This document shows positions 24,928-32,734 of a stretch of DNA of 32,734 nt, in pieces. The translations under genes and the position numbers were made by a program. Position 1 is the stretch's first letter; the number at the start of each line of letters is the position of its first letter. This DNA is from Flavobacteriales bacterium UBA3364. Lineage in GTDB: Bacteria > Bacteroidota > Bacteroidia > Flavobacteriales_F > PHOS-HE28. The notes under the pieces are model-generated. The model had not been told where the DNA came from. It made no database searches and saw only the letters and a program-made list of their open reading frames with translations. The stretch is taken from positions 1 to 32,734 of the forward strand of contig DEQO01000163.1 of NCBI GenBank assembly GCA_002360495.1. The letters run 5' to 3'.

Positions 24928-26499
24928 CTACTCCACCACCACGCGTTGCACAAAGTCATCCGCACGGATGACGTACATGGCCGCTGGCAGTTCGCTCAGG
25001 TCGAACTGGACCGTATTGCCTTTTCCGCTCAACACGATCCGTCCTGCTCCATCCAGGAAGGATACCGGCCCGGCGCTTGTTTGCTGAAGGGTGATGATCC
25101 CCAGTCCACGATCGTACCGCACGGTAGTTGTCGATGTGCTTCGCTCTTCGATCGTAGTATTGATATCACCGCGGCAGATGCAATCGTTCCCGATCGTATC
25201 GTTGATGGTGTTGGCCAGGCCATCATCGCAGGGGGTACCGGGTTCCGGCGCGTTGCAACCGCAGATGCCCGGCTCGAACTTCTCCGGATCGATCGGGCAC
25301 AAGTCGTCGTTGTTGTCCACCAGGTCGGCATCCGGGTAGCACGTCAGGTCACCGGACAGGTCGAAATTCCCATATCCATCGTCGTCCCAATCCGCGTACC
25401 ACAGTTGTGGGTCGAAGAGGGGAAAGAGCGCTGTGGTGTTGTATTCCGCGCAAACGCCCGCAGGGATGTTGTAATTGATGACATAACTGCCCGGTTCGCT
25501 GATGGAAGCGCTCACAGCGCCGGTCTCGGGGTTCACCACCACGCCTTCGGGTCCGGTGTAGGTCCCTCCTGGTGTAAGGTTTTGGAAGATCACGGCGATA
25601 CCCACGGATGTCTGGTCGGTGCAGAAGGTGGAAGGCCCACCGACGGACTCGTAGGAAAAGCCTCCTTGGCCGGGGCGCACATAGTCCACGGTGGTAGTGC
25701 CCTCCGCAATGCTCCCACAGCCGTTGATGACGGATACGGTATAGGTTTGCGTACCACCGAATTCGTTGCTCTGGAAGGCCTCCGGGTTCGCTATTGTGGG
25801 GTCGCTCAGGAACACCACAGGCTCCCAGCTGTAGGTGTAGGGATCGACACCACCGGAGATCACCACGGTGTAGTCCTCGGTCTCGCCGGTGGCCAGGCTC
25901 ACGTCAAAACAATTGTTGCTGACGGTGATGCCATCGCGGGTATGCACACGCAAGCGGGTGGGCCCGTTCACCGCTGTGAATGGAACGGTGAACATGCCGA
26001 GCGCTTGGGTACCACCACCGACCAACTGCACGTTGAAGATGTTCTCCTCATCCTCAAAGGACCCGCTCTGGTCGAAGTCGATCCAGGCGGCTGCGCTGTT
26101 GTTCGCGCCCACGGTCACCCCGTAGAGGTTGTCCAAGGTCCCGGCCGTGAGGGCCCCGACCGGGGAGGTGAACAAGCTGTACCCGTTCTGGCCGCTCAGG
26201 TTATCGCAACCGGTGGCGGTGCGTACGATGCCGGCAATGTCCACACCCTCGATCACACCTGCACCGCAACCGCCGTCGACCACCGGCACGCAATAGCCGT
26301 CAGGGCTTGCCATGGTCACGCTCAGTGTGGCCGGTTGCGACCCGCAGACCGGACCGGTGTTGGTAACGCTGGCGATCACCGGTGGATCGCAAGGTTCGTT
26401 GACGAAGGACAGTTGCACATCGCCACGGCCATCGCCACCGGAGTATTGGGCCTGCGTACACAGGGAAAGCAGGATCAAGGGTAGTAGGAGAGTTCTCAT
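24928..26499 (-). CDS. Secreted GEVED-domain protein with T9SS C-terminal domain (523 aa)
   Basis: 523 residues. Signal peptide about 1-18 (LLLSLCTQAQ). A GEVED domain (about 70-214) contains AAWIDFDQSGSFEDEENIF and the eponymous GETEDY (205-210). Next come Ig-like or PKD-like repeats (about 215-360), a calcium-binding-like stretch with YADWDDDGYGNFD (368-380) and cysteine-rich CGCNAPEPGTPCDDG (413-427), and a C-terminal T9SS-type sorting domain (about 455-523; LGIITLQQTSAGPVSFLDGA and LSELPAAMYVIRADDFVQRVVVE), in which the usual YPNP is not seen. The multi-domain layout suits a large surface adhesin or cell-surface scaffold. ATG 26499 gives the signal peptide; the longer frame from 26733 overlaps the FGE-fold gene. 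Confidence 0.9.
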   Translation of the reverse strand: MRTLLLPLILLSLCTQAQYSGGDGRGDVQLSFVNEPCDPPVIASVTNTGPVCGSQPATLSVTMASPDGYCVPVVDGGCGAGVIEGVDIAGIVRTATGCDNLSGQNGYSLFTSPVGALTAGTLDNLYGVTVGANNSAAAWIDFDQSGSFEDEENIFNVQLVGGGTQALGMFTVPFTAVNGPTRLRVHTRDGITVSNNCFDVSLATGETEDYTVVISGGVDPYTYSWEPVVFLSDPTIANPEAFQSNEFGGTQTYTVSVINGCGSIAEGTTTVDYVRPGQGGFSYESVGGPSTFCTDQTSVGIAVIFQNLTPGGTYTGPEGVVVNPETGAVSASISEPGSYVINYNIPAGVCAEYNTTALFPLFDPQLWYADWDDDGYGNFDLSGDLTCYPDADLVDNNDDLCPIDPEKFEPGICGCNAPEPGTPCDDGLANTINDTIGNDCICRGDINTTIEERSTSTTTVRYDRGLGIITLQQTSAGPVSFLDGAGRIVLSGKGNTVQFDLSELPAAMYVIRADDFVQRVVVE

Positions 26500-26573
26500 G
26501 CGGTGGTCACGTTTCAAACTGTTCTGGAATGTATCGTTCTGTTCTTTTTCAAGGGGCTGCACAAGAACCTGGG

Positions 26574-28148
26574 CTACGGCGCCAGCCGAGCACCCCGGCC
26601 GCCGTCGTGGGGCGCGGGACCAACGCCGCTGGTACCCGCAAGGCTGCGGTCTGAGACGCGTATGTAGGGGGCTGGGAGGAGCCACGCACCGCCCCGAAAG
26701 CCAGCGCCGTTGGCCGTGGTGGGGGCTGGCCATGTGGCCACGTTCGATTGCCCGTCAGCTTCCAGCAGGCCGTTGCCGTGCGTGCCCGTATAGGTCCGCC
26801 CATTATCACTCCCGATGGATACCGTGCGTTCCCATACGTTGCCCCCCAACTCCATGATGCCGTAGTAGCTGGCACCGGCAGATAATCGTCCGTTGTTGCT
26901 GGCGTTGGCCGCGAAGATCCCTACACGCAGCGGACCATCGATGGCACCATCCGTGACATCGTAGCTCGCATTGCCCGAAACAGTACTGTAGCCAGCCGAA
27001 ATGAACTCGTTGTTGGCACCGTTGTTCGGTACCGAGTAGGCAACGTCTGCAATGTCCGCGGTACCCCAGGGAAATTCGTCGCCCACAGGGGCCATAGTGC
27101 CGCGGCAGGCTTTCTCGAACTCCAACTCCGTCATGGGTCGTAGGCCGCTCCAGTCCAAGTAGGCTGTTAGGTCATCCCAGCCCAAGTAGTTGCACGCAAT
27201 GTCTTGGCCATCGGTGGGGTCACCAAAGGTGGCGTCTCCGTTCAGGTTGCACGCATACACCGCCGGTACAGTACTGGCCGTACCGGGGGTCTGGATGTCG
27301 ATACCGTTGCGGTTCGAATTCGTGGCGCTCAAGGCCCCTGAGCCCGCCGCGCTGTTGGGCGCCGTGGCCGAGGTCGTGCGCGCTACCTGTTGGGCGTACG
27401 TGAGGGTGTTCAGGAAATCCACATAGCCCTGTTGGCTCACCTCGTACTTCATGCAATAGAAAGCATTGAAGCCGTTGGGCCAACTGGCATTGGCCGGGGC
27501 CGTTTGCCCTGTAGGGTAGCCACCCGCCTCTCCACCAAGACCGCCCGTACCGCCCGGTGCCGCGGTGGCCATGCCGGTATCGATGGTGGTGAGTGTGAAC
27601 GCATTGGACTCCGTTCCACCAGTGCCAGCGGCAAAAGCCCCCTGCGGTACGTACACCATCTCGATGGCGAACACCCGCACTTCCTCCACCTCCCACAACC
27701 CCGTCACATCCGCATTGTGTTCCCACTGCAGTTGCACCCCATTCACCGCGAAGGTGCCGCTGCCTTCGCCGCCGGCGTGCAGGAATACCCCAACGCCGGG
27801 ATTGGTAAAGACATTGTAGGGACTTGCGGGATCAACGAGACCCGTAGCAATGGTGCTACCTATTGGTGCGGTGTGGCCGGTTCGGTTCAAGCTGGCATGA
27901 TGCCAAAGGCCATCGGCCGTCCGGTACTTCACGAAGATCCACGCCGCGTCCCAGTTGTTCGGTTCAAAGCTGGTGCGCCAACTGTTCTCCCAGGTAACAT
28001 CGAACTGGACGTAGACCTGGCTGCCATTGTCATCGACAAGCGACCCGGCCGAGGTGGTGATGTTGTTGGCGCGCACGCTGGGCGTGGCGGCAAGGATCGC
28101 CAGTCCAACGAGGGCTGCTGCACAAGAGGAAGGGAGCTGCATTGGCAT
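26574..28148 (-). CDS. Secreted FGE/SUMF1-fold protein lacking the catalytic cysteines (524 aa)
   Basis: 524 residues. Signal peptide about 1-27 (AALVGLAILAATPSVRA). An N-terminal beta-rich region (about 30-165) has no recognised family. The FGE-sulfatase/SUMF1 fold (about 165-520) has FYCMKYEVSQQGYVDFLN, RPMTELEFEKACRG, ELGGNVWERTV and GFRGGAW followed by RVSDRSLAGT. The copper-binding cysteine pair of true formylglycine-generating enzymes, expected near the C-terminal arginine block, is not visible. It is therefore more likely a structural or binding member, common among secreted Bacteroidota proteins, than a sulfatase-activating enzyme. No sulfatase is adjacent. Alternative start ATG 28142. 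Confidence 0.88.
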   Translation of the reverse strand: MPMQLPSSCAAALVGLAILAATPSVRANNITTSAGSLVDDNGSQVYVQFDVTWENSWRTSFEPNNWDAAWIFVKYRTADGLWHHASLNRTGHTAPIGSTIATGLVDPASPYNVFTNPGVGVFLHAGGEGSGTFAVNGVQLQWEHNADVTGLWEVEEVRVFAIEMVYVPQGAFAAGTGGTESNAFTLTTIDTGMATAAPGGTGGLGGEAGGYPTGQTAPANASWPNGFNAFYCMKYEVSQQGYVDFLNTLTYAQQVARTTSATAPNSAAGSGALSATNSNRNGIDIQTPGTASTVPAVYACNLNGDATFGDPTDGQDIACNYLGWDDLTAYLDWSGLRPMTELEFEKACRGTMAPVGDEFPWGTADIADVAYSVPNNGANNEFISAGYSTVSGNASYDVTDGAIDGPLRVGIFAANASNNGRLSAGASYYGIMELGGNVWERTVSIGSDNGRTYTGTHGNGLLEADGQSNVATWPAPTTANGAGFRGGAWLLPAPYIRVSDRSLAGTSGVGPAPHDGGRGARLAP

Positions 28149-28552
28149 CGGGTACTCGTTTGATGTAGTGAATTACGTGATTTCTTCGGAGCAGTGCATC
28201 ATTGGAACTATTGAATTTGCGAATGCCGATGCAGATGGCAGATGGTCTTGGTCCCCGTTCCGGACACAGAGCAGGACGCCACACAGCGAAGTATGTCTTC
28301 CAACGTCCATGCGGTATAGCCCAATTCACGTCCAAGTTGTCCAGGGCTTCTTTCAATAGTTTCTCCAGATTTGTCCATCCTGAATCCAGAAGTAGGCTTG
28401 GCCGTCCTCCGGAGCGCCGTCCTGGCGCTTTGTACATGTACCCACAAAGGGTGAATGGCTTTGCGAAGCGGGGACGCATGTATAGCTTTGAGTTAGTCGC
28501 CGTCCGCAAGCGGACCGAACAACACGAGCACCAACAACGAATAGCCCGAGCC
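28149..28552. other. 404-bp divergent intergenic region
   Basis: It separates the FGE-fold gene (minus) from the S74 fibre gene (plus). Apart from the fibre promoter at 28460-28490 and a small hairpin GTCCGC/GCGGAC near 28503-28516, no gene or clear minus-strand promoter was seen. Frames extending the fibre gene upstream to 28202 carry arginine-rich, non-conserved content. Confidence 0.5.
28460..28490 (+). promoter_or_regulatory. Complete Bacteroidota-type promoter of the S74 fibre gene
   Basis: TTTG (28460-28463), 19 bases, then TAGCTTTG (28483-28490): the TTTG-N19-TAnnTTTG arrangement of Bacteroidota primary-sigma promoters. The ATG at 28553 follows 62 bases later, so this mRNA should carry a real leader, unlike many other genes in the window. 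Confidence 0.7.
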
Positions 28553-30385
28553 ATGAGAACATGTCGATCCACCGCAAGTCTGCTGTGCGTTATTGCGTCC
28601 AGTTTAAGTTTTGGTCAATCGCCGGACCTGATGAACTATCAGGCCGCTGCACGCAATGCGACCGGCGGCATACTGGCGAACACGCCGTTAACGGTGAGGT
28701 TCACGATACACGAAACCTCCGCCACCGGGAGCACGGTCTACAGCGAGACCCACAATACGACCACCACGGTGCAAGGCATGTTTGATGCGCAGATCGGCGG
28801 GGGCACGGCAACAAGTGGGAGCTTTGACGCCATCGGATGGGGCGACGACGCCCACTTCCTGCAGGTGGAGGTGAACGCGGGTAGTGGTTACGTGGACATG
28901 GGCACCACGCAACTACTGAGCGTTCCGTACGCACTGCATGCTCGTACGAGCAGCGGCGGTTGGCAGTTGACCGGGAATGCGGCGACCGACCCTGGCACCG
29001 CATTCATAGGCACGACCGACTCGCAGCCACTTCGGTTCAGGATAAACAACTACTGGGCGGGAGAGTTGAACCCGTTGACAGACAATGTCTCCTTCGGCTA
29101 CAATGCCGGCGTCTCGCATGCGGCAGGCACCAAGAACACCGCGATCGGTACATGGGCATTGTACAACAACACGTCGGGTATAGAGAATACCTCTGTCGGT
29201 GCGCAGAGCTTGTACTTCAACACCAGTGGGAATAAGAACACGGCGGTGGGGATGCAAGCGTTGAACTACAATTCCACGGGGAGCAACAATACCGCCACTG
29301 GTCATTGGTCGCTTTTCAGCAACACCGAAGGGGAGAACAACACCGGTTTCGGCTACTTCTCGCTCGGCACCAATTCGAGCGGCGATAACAACACCGGTGT
29401 AGGCGTGCAGTCCCTTTCCAGTAACGTGGTGGGCACCTCCAATACCGGGATAGGGGGCTGGTCGCTGGCCAGCAATACCGACGGTGCGGACAATACCGCC
29501 TTGGGCGTTCAATCGCTTTACGCAAATACATCCGGCATTAGCAACACCGCAACGGGAAGAGATGCGCTGTACGGGAATACGACTGGCTCTTATAACACGG
29601 CCTCGGGCATTGGTGCCATGTACAACAACTCGACCGGTTCCAGTAACACCGCCATTGGACAGGACGCGCTGAACGCCAATGTAGAAGGCCTGTATAACAC
29701 CGCGGTAGGAAGCAATGCAGGGACGACCGAACCAGGCACCTATACGACCACGACCGTTGGAAGAAATGCCGCCGCTGCTGCCGATGGTGCAACGGCACTG
29801 GGCTTCAACGCTACCGCGCCTGCAGCCAACTCGATACGCATCGGCAGCTCTGCGAACCTGAACCAGGTTGGCATCTTCGGCATTTTACAGAGCCTGTCCG
29901 ATGGCCGGTTCAAGGAGAATGTGCAGGAGAACGTTCCGGGATTGGTGTTCATTGATCGGCTCCGTCCAGTGACCTACAACCTGAACACACGGAAGATAGA
30001 CGGAACCCTCGGTGTTCTTCAGCGCATGGAAAACGAGAAGGACCCAACGACCAAGGCCCGTTATTTCCAACGATTGTCGGAAACTGAAGCGATGGTCGAG
30101 ACAGGCTTCATCGCACAGGATGTCGAGGAAGCCGCCCGCAGCATTGGATTCGATTTCTCCGGGGTCCATCGTCCTGTGAACGAGAAAGACCACTACACGC
30201 TGGGCTACGCTGGCTTCGTGGTGCCCTTGGTCAAAGCGGTGCAGGAGTTGCATGCCCAGAACAAGGAACTTGCCGATCACATTGTCGCACACGAACAACG
30301 GTTGGGGGAACTTGAAAAACGACTGGCCGAGATCTCATCGTTGCATCGCGACTCCATCAACACACTAGGCCATGTTAGCAGGTAG
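28553..30385 (+). CDS. Repeat-rich surface fibre with C-terminal peptidase S74 chaperone domain (610 aa)
   Basis: 610 residues. Signal peptide about 1-22 (SLLCVIASSLSFGQ). The N-terminal part (about 25-190) opens with PDLMNYQAAARNATGGIL, typical of these Bacteroidota proteins. Eleven full 17-residue repeats plus a partial one follow (195-390), built on NTAxGxxxLxxNTxG, as in trimeric adhesin head domains. The peptidase S74 intramolecular chaperone begins at Ser449-Asp450 (SDGRFKENV) with RLRPVTYNL; such domains trimerise fibres and then cut themselves off before the Ser. A helical C-terminus (about 565-600) suits a coiled coil. No T9SS sorting domain is seen. The stop overlaps the next gene by 14 bp. 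Confidence 0.92.
   Translation: MRTCRSTASLLCVIASSLSFGQSPDLMNYQAAARNATGGILANTPLTVRFTIHETSATGSTVYSETHNTTTTVQGMFDAQIGGGTATSGSFDAIGWGDDAHFLQVEVNAGSGYVDMGTTQLLSVPYALHARTSSGGWQLTGNAATDPGTAFIGTTDSQPLRFRINNYWAGELNPLTDNVSFGYNAGVSHAAGTKNTAIGTWALYNNTSGIENTSVGAQSLYFNTSGNKNTAVGMQALNYNSTGSNNTATGHWSLFSNTEGENNTGFGYFSLGTNSSGDNNTGVGVQSLSSNVVGTSNTGIGGWSLASNTDGADNTALGVQSLYANTSGISNTATGRDALYGNTTGSYNTASGIGAMYNNSTGSSNTAIGQDALNANVEGLYNTAVGSNAGTTEPGTYTTTTVGRNAAAAADGATALGFNATAPAANSIRIGSSANLNQVGIFGILQSLSDGRFKENVQENVPGLVFIDRLRPVTYNLNTRKIDGTLGVLQRMENEKDPTTKARYFQRLSETEAMVETGFIAQDVEEAARSIGFDFSGVHRPVNEKDHYTLGYAGFVVPLVKAVQELHAQNKELADHIVAHEQRLGELEKRLAEISSLHRDSINTLGHVSR
29135..29695 (+). repeat. Eleven tandem 51-bp coding repeats in the fibre gene
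   Basis: Period 51 bp (17 codons). Each unit starts with AAC-ACC- or AAT-ACC-type codons for Asn-Thr and has Gly at repeat position 5, Leu (once Met) at 9, Asn at 12 and Gly at 15. A twelfth unit is partial from 29696. The DNA copies have diverged; the protein pattern is what is kept. Confidence 0.9.
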
Positions 30386-30869
30386 GCTCGTTCTTCTATT
30401 GTTGATAGCCCTGGTCTTGAAGGGATCGGTCGCCGAAGCCCAGTTCTTGGAACGGCAGACCCTCAGCGCGACCGGTGGTCCAGCGACGAATTCCGGTCTA
30501 CAACTGGACCAGACCATCGGTGACCTTGTCACGGGCTCCGGTGGCTCGGCATTATTGCGAGTTACGCATGGCTTCGATCAAGCCCAGTTGACCACGGTCG
30601 GCATTTACGAGAACCTGGAGCCGGGGCCAATGAGCGCATGGCCGAACCCCACGCGCGGTATTGTCTGGATCGCTCCAGGCCCAGCACTTCCTGGTCGTGG
30701 AACACTCGTTTGCCACGACGCCAGGGGGTCCATCGTCAGCTCCACCCGCATCATCCTCGGAGATCCACAACAGCTGGACCTCTCAGAATTGGCCGCCGGG
30801 ACCTATTCGTTCCAATTCGTTCCGGATCGGGGATCACCTTTGAAAGCGCGCATCGAGAAGGTCGATTAG
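30372..30869 (+). CDS. Small secreted T9SS-type protein coupled to the fibre gene (165 aa)
   Basis: 165 residues. Signal peptide about 1-23 (LVLLLLIALVLKGSVAEAQ). The middle has the block TLSATGG, then LQLDQTIGDLVTG and VTHGFDQAQL, recalling a common Flavobacteriales family of small T9SS proteins (SxGG...TIGE...GFxQ). The last 75 residues form a sorting-type domain (SAWPNPTRGIVWI, CHDARGSIV, LDLSELAAGTYSFQF). The ATG lies inside the fibre gene, 14 bp before its stop, so the two are probably translationally coupled. The function is unknown; a joint role with the fibre at the surface is inference. Confidence 0.88.
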   Translation: MLAGRLVLLLLIALVLKGSVAEAQFLERQTLSATGGPATNSGLQLDQTIGDLVTGSGGSALLRVTHGFDQAQLTTVGIYENLEPGPMSAWPNPTRGIVWIAPGPALPGRGTLVCHDARGSIVSSTRIILGDPQQLDLSELAAGTYSFQFVPDRGSPLKARIEKVD

Positions 30870-30992
30870 TCAGCGTGGAATAGGCGGAGCATCGGGCAGC
30901 AGCCCTCGAACACCGGGCCTGAGACGTGCGCGGCTGTGGGAACGGGGTGTTCGGGAGCTGGTCCGAGCACTCGAAGCCACCGATCAGCTGTT

Positions 30993-31631
30993 CTAAACGG
31001 CTCGGTGCACGGCCTGACGCCGCGTGAAGCGCCAGGTGGCGTAAGCGATGAAGGGCACACCGATGAAGGTGGGCAGCAGGAAGTGCAGCCAGCCGACATC
31101 CAGGTCGCGCATCATGGTAAGGAGGAAGGCGGTGGTGGTGGCGATGTAGGTACCGAGCATCATGCCGATGTGGCGTCGCAGCCAGGCCAGGTGGGGCAAG
31201 GCTTGTCCCCGCAAGGCGCGCACGAAAAGGCGCAGGTCGGTGAGTGCGAGCGCGGTGCTGATGCCGCCGAACACGAGCAGAACGATGTTGCCGGTAGCCA
31301 GCATCAGGCCACCGTTCACTCCGCCCAGCGCAAGCCCGGCCCAGTCCTGCGGGGCGGGGCGCAACGACTTGTTGCGGATGGAGCGCAGCCCGCCATGCAC
31401 CTGGTAGAGGGCGAAGAGGCCGATATGCAGCAGGAAGCGACCACCCTTGAGGGCCGAGAGCGCAACGGCGGTGAGTGCCACGGCCACCATGGCAGCATGG
31501 AAGAGGCGGCCGCTGCGGGCGTGCAGAGCACGCCCCTTGGCGCTGGCGATGGCCACGAGGCCGGAAAGCAAGGCGGTGAAGCCGGCGGCCACGTGCAGCC
31601 AGAGCAAGGTGCGGAACAACAGGGTGTCCAT
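30993..31631 (-). CDS. DUF2306-like multi-pass membrane protein (212 aa)
   Basis: 212 residues with about six hydrophobic helices. It opens WLHVAAGFTALLSGLVAIAS, then KGRALHARSGRLFHAAMVAVALTAVALS, which resembles the DUF2306 family pattern (H..G..AL..G.....KG...H...G). The family is of unknown function. ATG 31631 begins the first helix; the longer frame to 31778 overlaps the neighbouring LytTR gene. CACCTTCG 24 bases upstream is a poor promoter match. It may be cotranscribed with the LytTR gene, 121 bp upstream on the same strand. Confidence 0.8.
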   Translation of the reverse strand: MDTLLFRTLLWLHVAAGFTALLSGLVAIASAKGRALHARSGRLFHAAMVAVALTAVALSALKGGRFLLHIGLFALYQVHGGLRSIRNKSLRPAPQDWAGLALGGVNGGLMLATGNIVLLVFGGISTALALTDLRLFVRALRGQALPHLAWLRRHIGMMLGTYIATTTAFLLTMMRDLDVGWLHFLLPTFIGVPFIAYATWRFTRRQAVHRAV

Positions 31632-31752
31632 GGTGGTGTGTTCGATGGTGTGCGGCGAAGGTGCCCGCCAGCCCGGTGGCCATGCAAGCGCAACGGGACC
31701 ACCGGTAACCATTGTGGCCAATGGCAATTGGGCTGGGGTGTACGGGAAGCCC

Positions 31753-32643
31753 TCAGGGGCGAGCGGCAAGGCGCTCACGCACCGTGGCGGTGAGCTGGCG
31801 CGACACGGGGATCGGCTCGTCCACCCCGTTCAGGTGCAGGCGCAGGCCCTGTGCATTGCCGCTTACCCGCTGCACCTTGTGCAGGTCGACCAGGTGGCTC
31901 TTGTGGCAGCGCAGAAAGCGTTCGCCTTGAGGAAGCAGGGCATCGCTCAGCGCCTTCAAACTGCTGCGGAGCACGGTGCGGCGTGGCTGACCCACCTGGA
32001 GGTGGAAGACCTCCACGTAATTGTCCGCTGCACGGGCGAAGAGCAGCTCGTTCAATCCCAATGGCAGCGGGACGCCGACTTCGGAGGGCAGGGTGATGCT
32101 GGGCGGCACCGGTCCCGGCATGGGCGGGAATTCGGCAACAGGGGCCAGTGCGGTGGTCTGCTGCAGCCCAGCGTTGATGGCCGCGCTGTGGGCGGCGTAT
32201 CCACGTGCCCTTCGCGCCTCGGTGAGCAACACGGTGAGCGCGATCGGAAAAAGGCCGATAAGGACGGTGAACAGGGTGAACTGACCGAGCACGGCAGCGT
32301 CGAGCGGCACCAGGCCCAGGGCGACGGAGATCAGTGCATTGGCCAGGCCAATGGCAGCGACGTTGAGCACCGTCCAGGCCAGTTCGCGGGCCACGGTCCA
32401 CCGGGCCTCATCGAACCAACCGGTCAGTACGCGTGGGAGGGCGACGTTCAGCAGGAGCATCATGACCGTGCACGTGGTGCCGTAGGCTGCGGCCAACGTC
32501 ACGATGCCAGCAGCCTTGTGCAGCCCGAAAGGCCGGAACACCAGCAGGAACGCGGCCACGAAGGCTCCGAAGAGCAACGCTTTGATCACGTGCTGAAGGG
32601 ACGAAGGCTCAAGCGGGTAAGGACGAGCTAAGAGGGCACGCAT
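31753..32643 (-). CDS. Membrane-bound LytTR-family transcriptional regulator (296 aa)
   Basis: 296 residues. Four hydrophobic helices fill about 18-145 (HVIKALLFGAFVAAFLLVF through LFTVLIGLFPIALTVLL), then a linker rich in Pro and Ala (about 160-190). A LytTR DNA-binding domain follows (about 195-293; LLFARAADNYVEVFH, TVLRSSLKALSDALL, FLRCHKSHLVDL and IPVSRQL). A fixed membrane anchor with a LytTR domain and no receiver domain means sensing probably occurs through the membrane part or through clustering. CATCTTCG lies 6 bases upstream of the ATG. The following gene is a DUF2306-like membrane protein, a plausible regulatory or sensory partner. Confidence 0.9.
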   Translation of the reverse strand: MRALLARPYPLEPSSLQHVIKALLFGAFVAAFLLVFRPFGLHKAAGIVTLAAAYGTTCTVMMLLLNVALPRVLTGWFDEARWTVARELAWTVLNVAAIGLANALISVALGLVPLDAAVLGQFTLFTVLIGLFPIALTVLLTEARRARGYAAHSAAINAGLQQTTALAPVAEFPPMPGPVPPSITLPSEVGVPLPLGLNELLFARAADNYVEVFHLQVGQPRRTVLRSSLKALSDALLPQGERFLRCHKSHLVDLHKVQRVSGNAQGLRLHLNGVDEPIPVSRQLTATVRERLAARP

Positions 32644-32649
32644 ACGGCA

Positions 32650-32657
32650 CGAAGATG
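32650..32657 (-). promoter_or_regulatory. Possible -7 box of the LytTR gene
   Basis: CATCTTCG on the minus strand, 6 bases before the ATG at 32643; first base and seventh base differ from TAnnTTTG. Confidence 0.3.
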
Positions 32658-32734
32658 GCGAACTGGGCCCGGCTTGGCGACAGGTCCATGTCGGCCGGCG
32701 TCGTTCCGTGGCATGGAACGCGTATGGACCAGCG

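Noticed and set aside
24946..26484. 512-codon forward frame opposite the GEVED gene
   Set aside because: Shadow of the GEVED/T9SS gene, which has a signal peptide and recognisable domains.
30936..32631. Forward frames opposite the DUF2306 and LytTR genes
   Set aside because: Low-complexity shadows; the minus-strand genes have clear membrane and LytTR signatures.
32713..32734. Start of a forward gene at the right edge (ATG 32713 or 32724)
   Set aside because: Only a few codons are visible; nothing supports it.

Overview
The window looks like chromosomal DNA of a Bacteroidota bacterium, most likely a high-GC (about 60%) uncultured lineage of Flavobacteriales. The evidence is: many TAnnTTTG-type -7 promoter boxes; several secreted proteins with type IX secretion (T9SS) C-terminal sorting domains; GEVED, peptidase S74 and CarboxypepD_reg surface proteins; and a LemA-TPM-TPM operon. 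The species assignment is inference. No insertion sequence, prophage, CRISPR array or rRNA operon was seen.

Layout. 1-2.7 kb: the 5' part of a lipoprotein MsrA (cut by the left edge), a solitary C5-cytosine DNA methyltransferase, tRNA-Gly(CCC), an orphan OmpR/PhoB response regulator and tRNA-Pro(CGG). 2.7-3.2 kb: a gene-poor stretch with a 61-bp direct repeat copying the 3' end of tRNA-Pro and its terminator. 3.2-8.3 kb: two very small genes, a zinc-ribbon protein, a ligase-associated-type DNA exonuclease without its ligase, an AlkB-type alkane hydroxylase, a divergent malate synthase homologue with altered metal ligands, and a DUF551 protein. 8.4-14.1 kb: housekeeping and envelope genes (FKBP lipoprotein, membrane-anchored alpha/beta hydrolase, small outer-membrane-type protein, TerB/J-domain co-chaperone, overlapping lemA-TPM-TPM operon, HExxH protein). 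14.1-24.9 kb: a T9SS protein, a CarboxypepD_reg protein, an RlmL-type rRNA methyltransferase, a SnoaL-like protein, a SIMPL-like protein, a GH3/beta-lactamase fusion, a small lipoprotein and a beta-helix protein. 24.9-30.9 kb: a block of surface proteins (GEVED T9SS protein, FGE-fold protein, repeat-rich peptidase S74 fibre overlapping a small T9SS protein). 30.9-32.7 kb: a DUF2306-like membrane protein and a membrane-bound LytTR regulator.

How the genes fit together. Most genes stand alone or in pairs, and many end convergently with gaps of 1 to 15 bp. The tight units are lemA-TPM-TPM (4-bp overlaps) and S74 fibre-T9SS protein (14-bp overlap). AlkB, with a malate synthase-like gene downstream, hints at lipid or alkane carbon use, but the key residues of the malate synthase homologue are changed. 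A recurrent pattern is a TAnnTTnG box 3 to 11 bases upstream of the start codon, which predicts leaderless or nearly leaderless mRNAs for many genes. No single new multi-gene system is obvious. The best candidates for a second look are the malate synthase-like protein, the S74/T9SS pair, the tRNA-Pro duplication and the leaderless promoter pattern.
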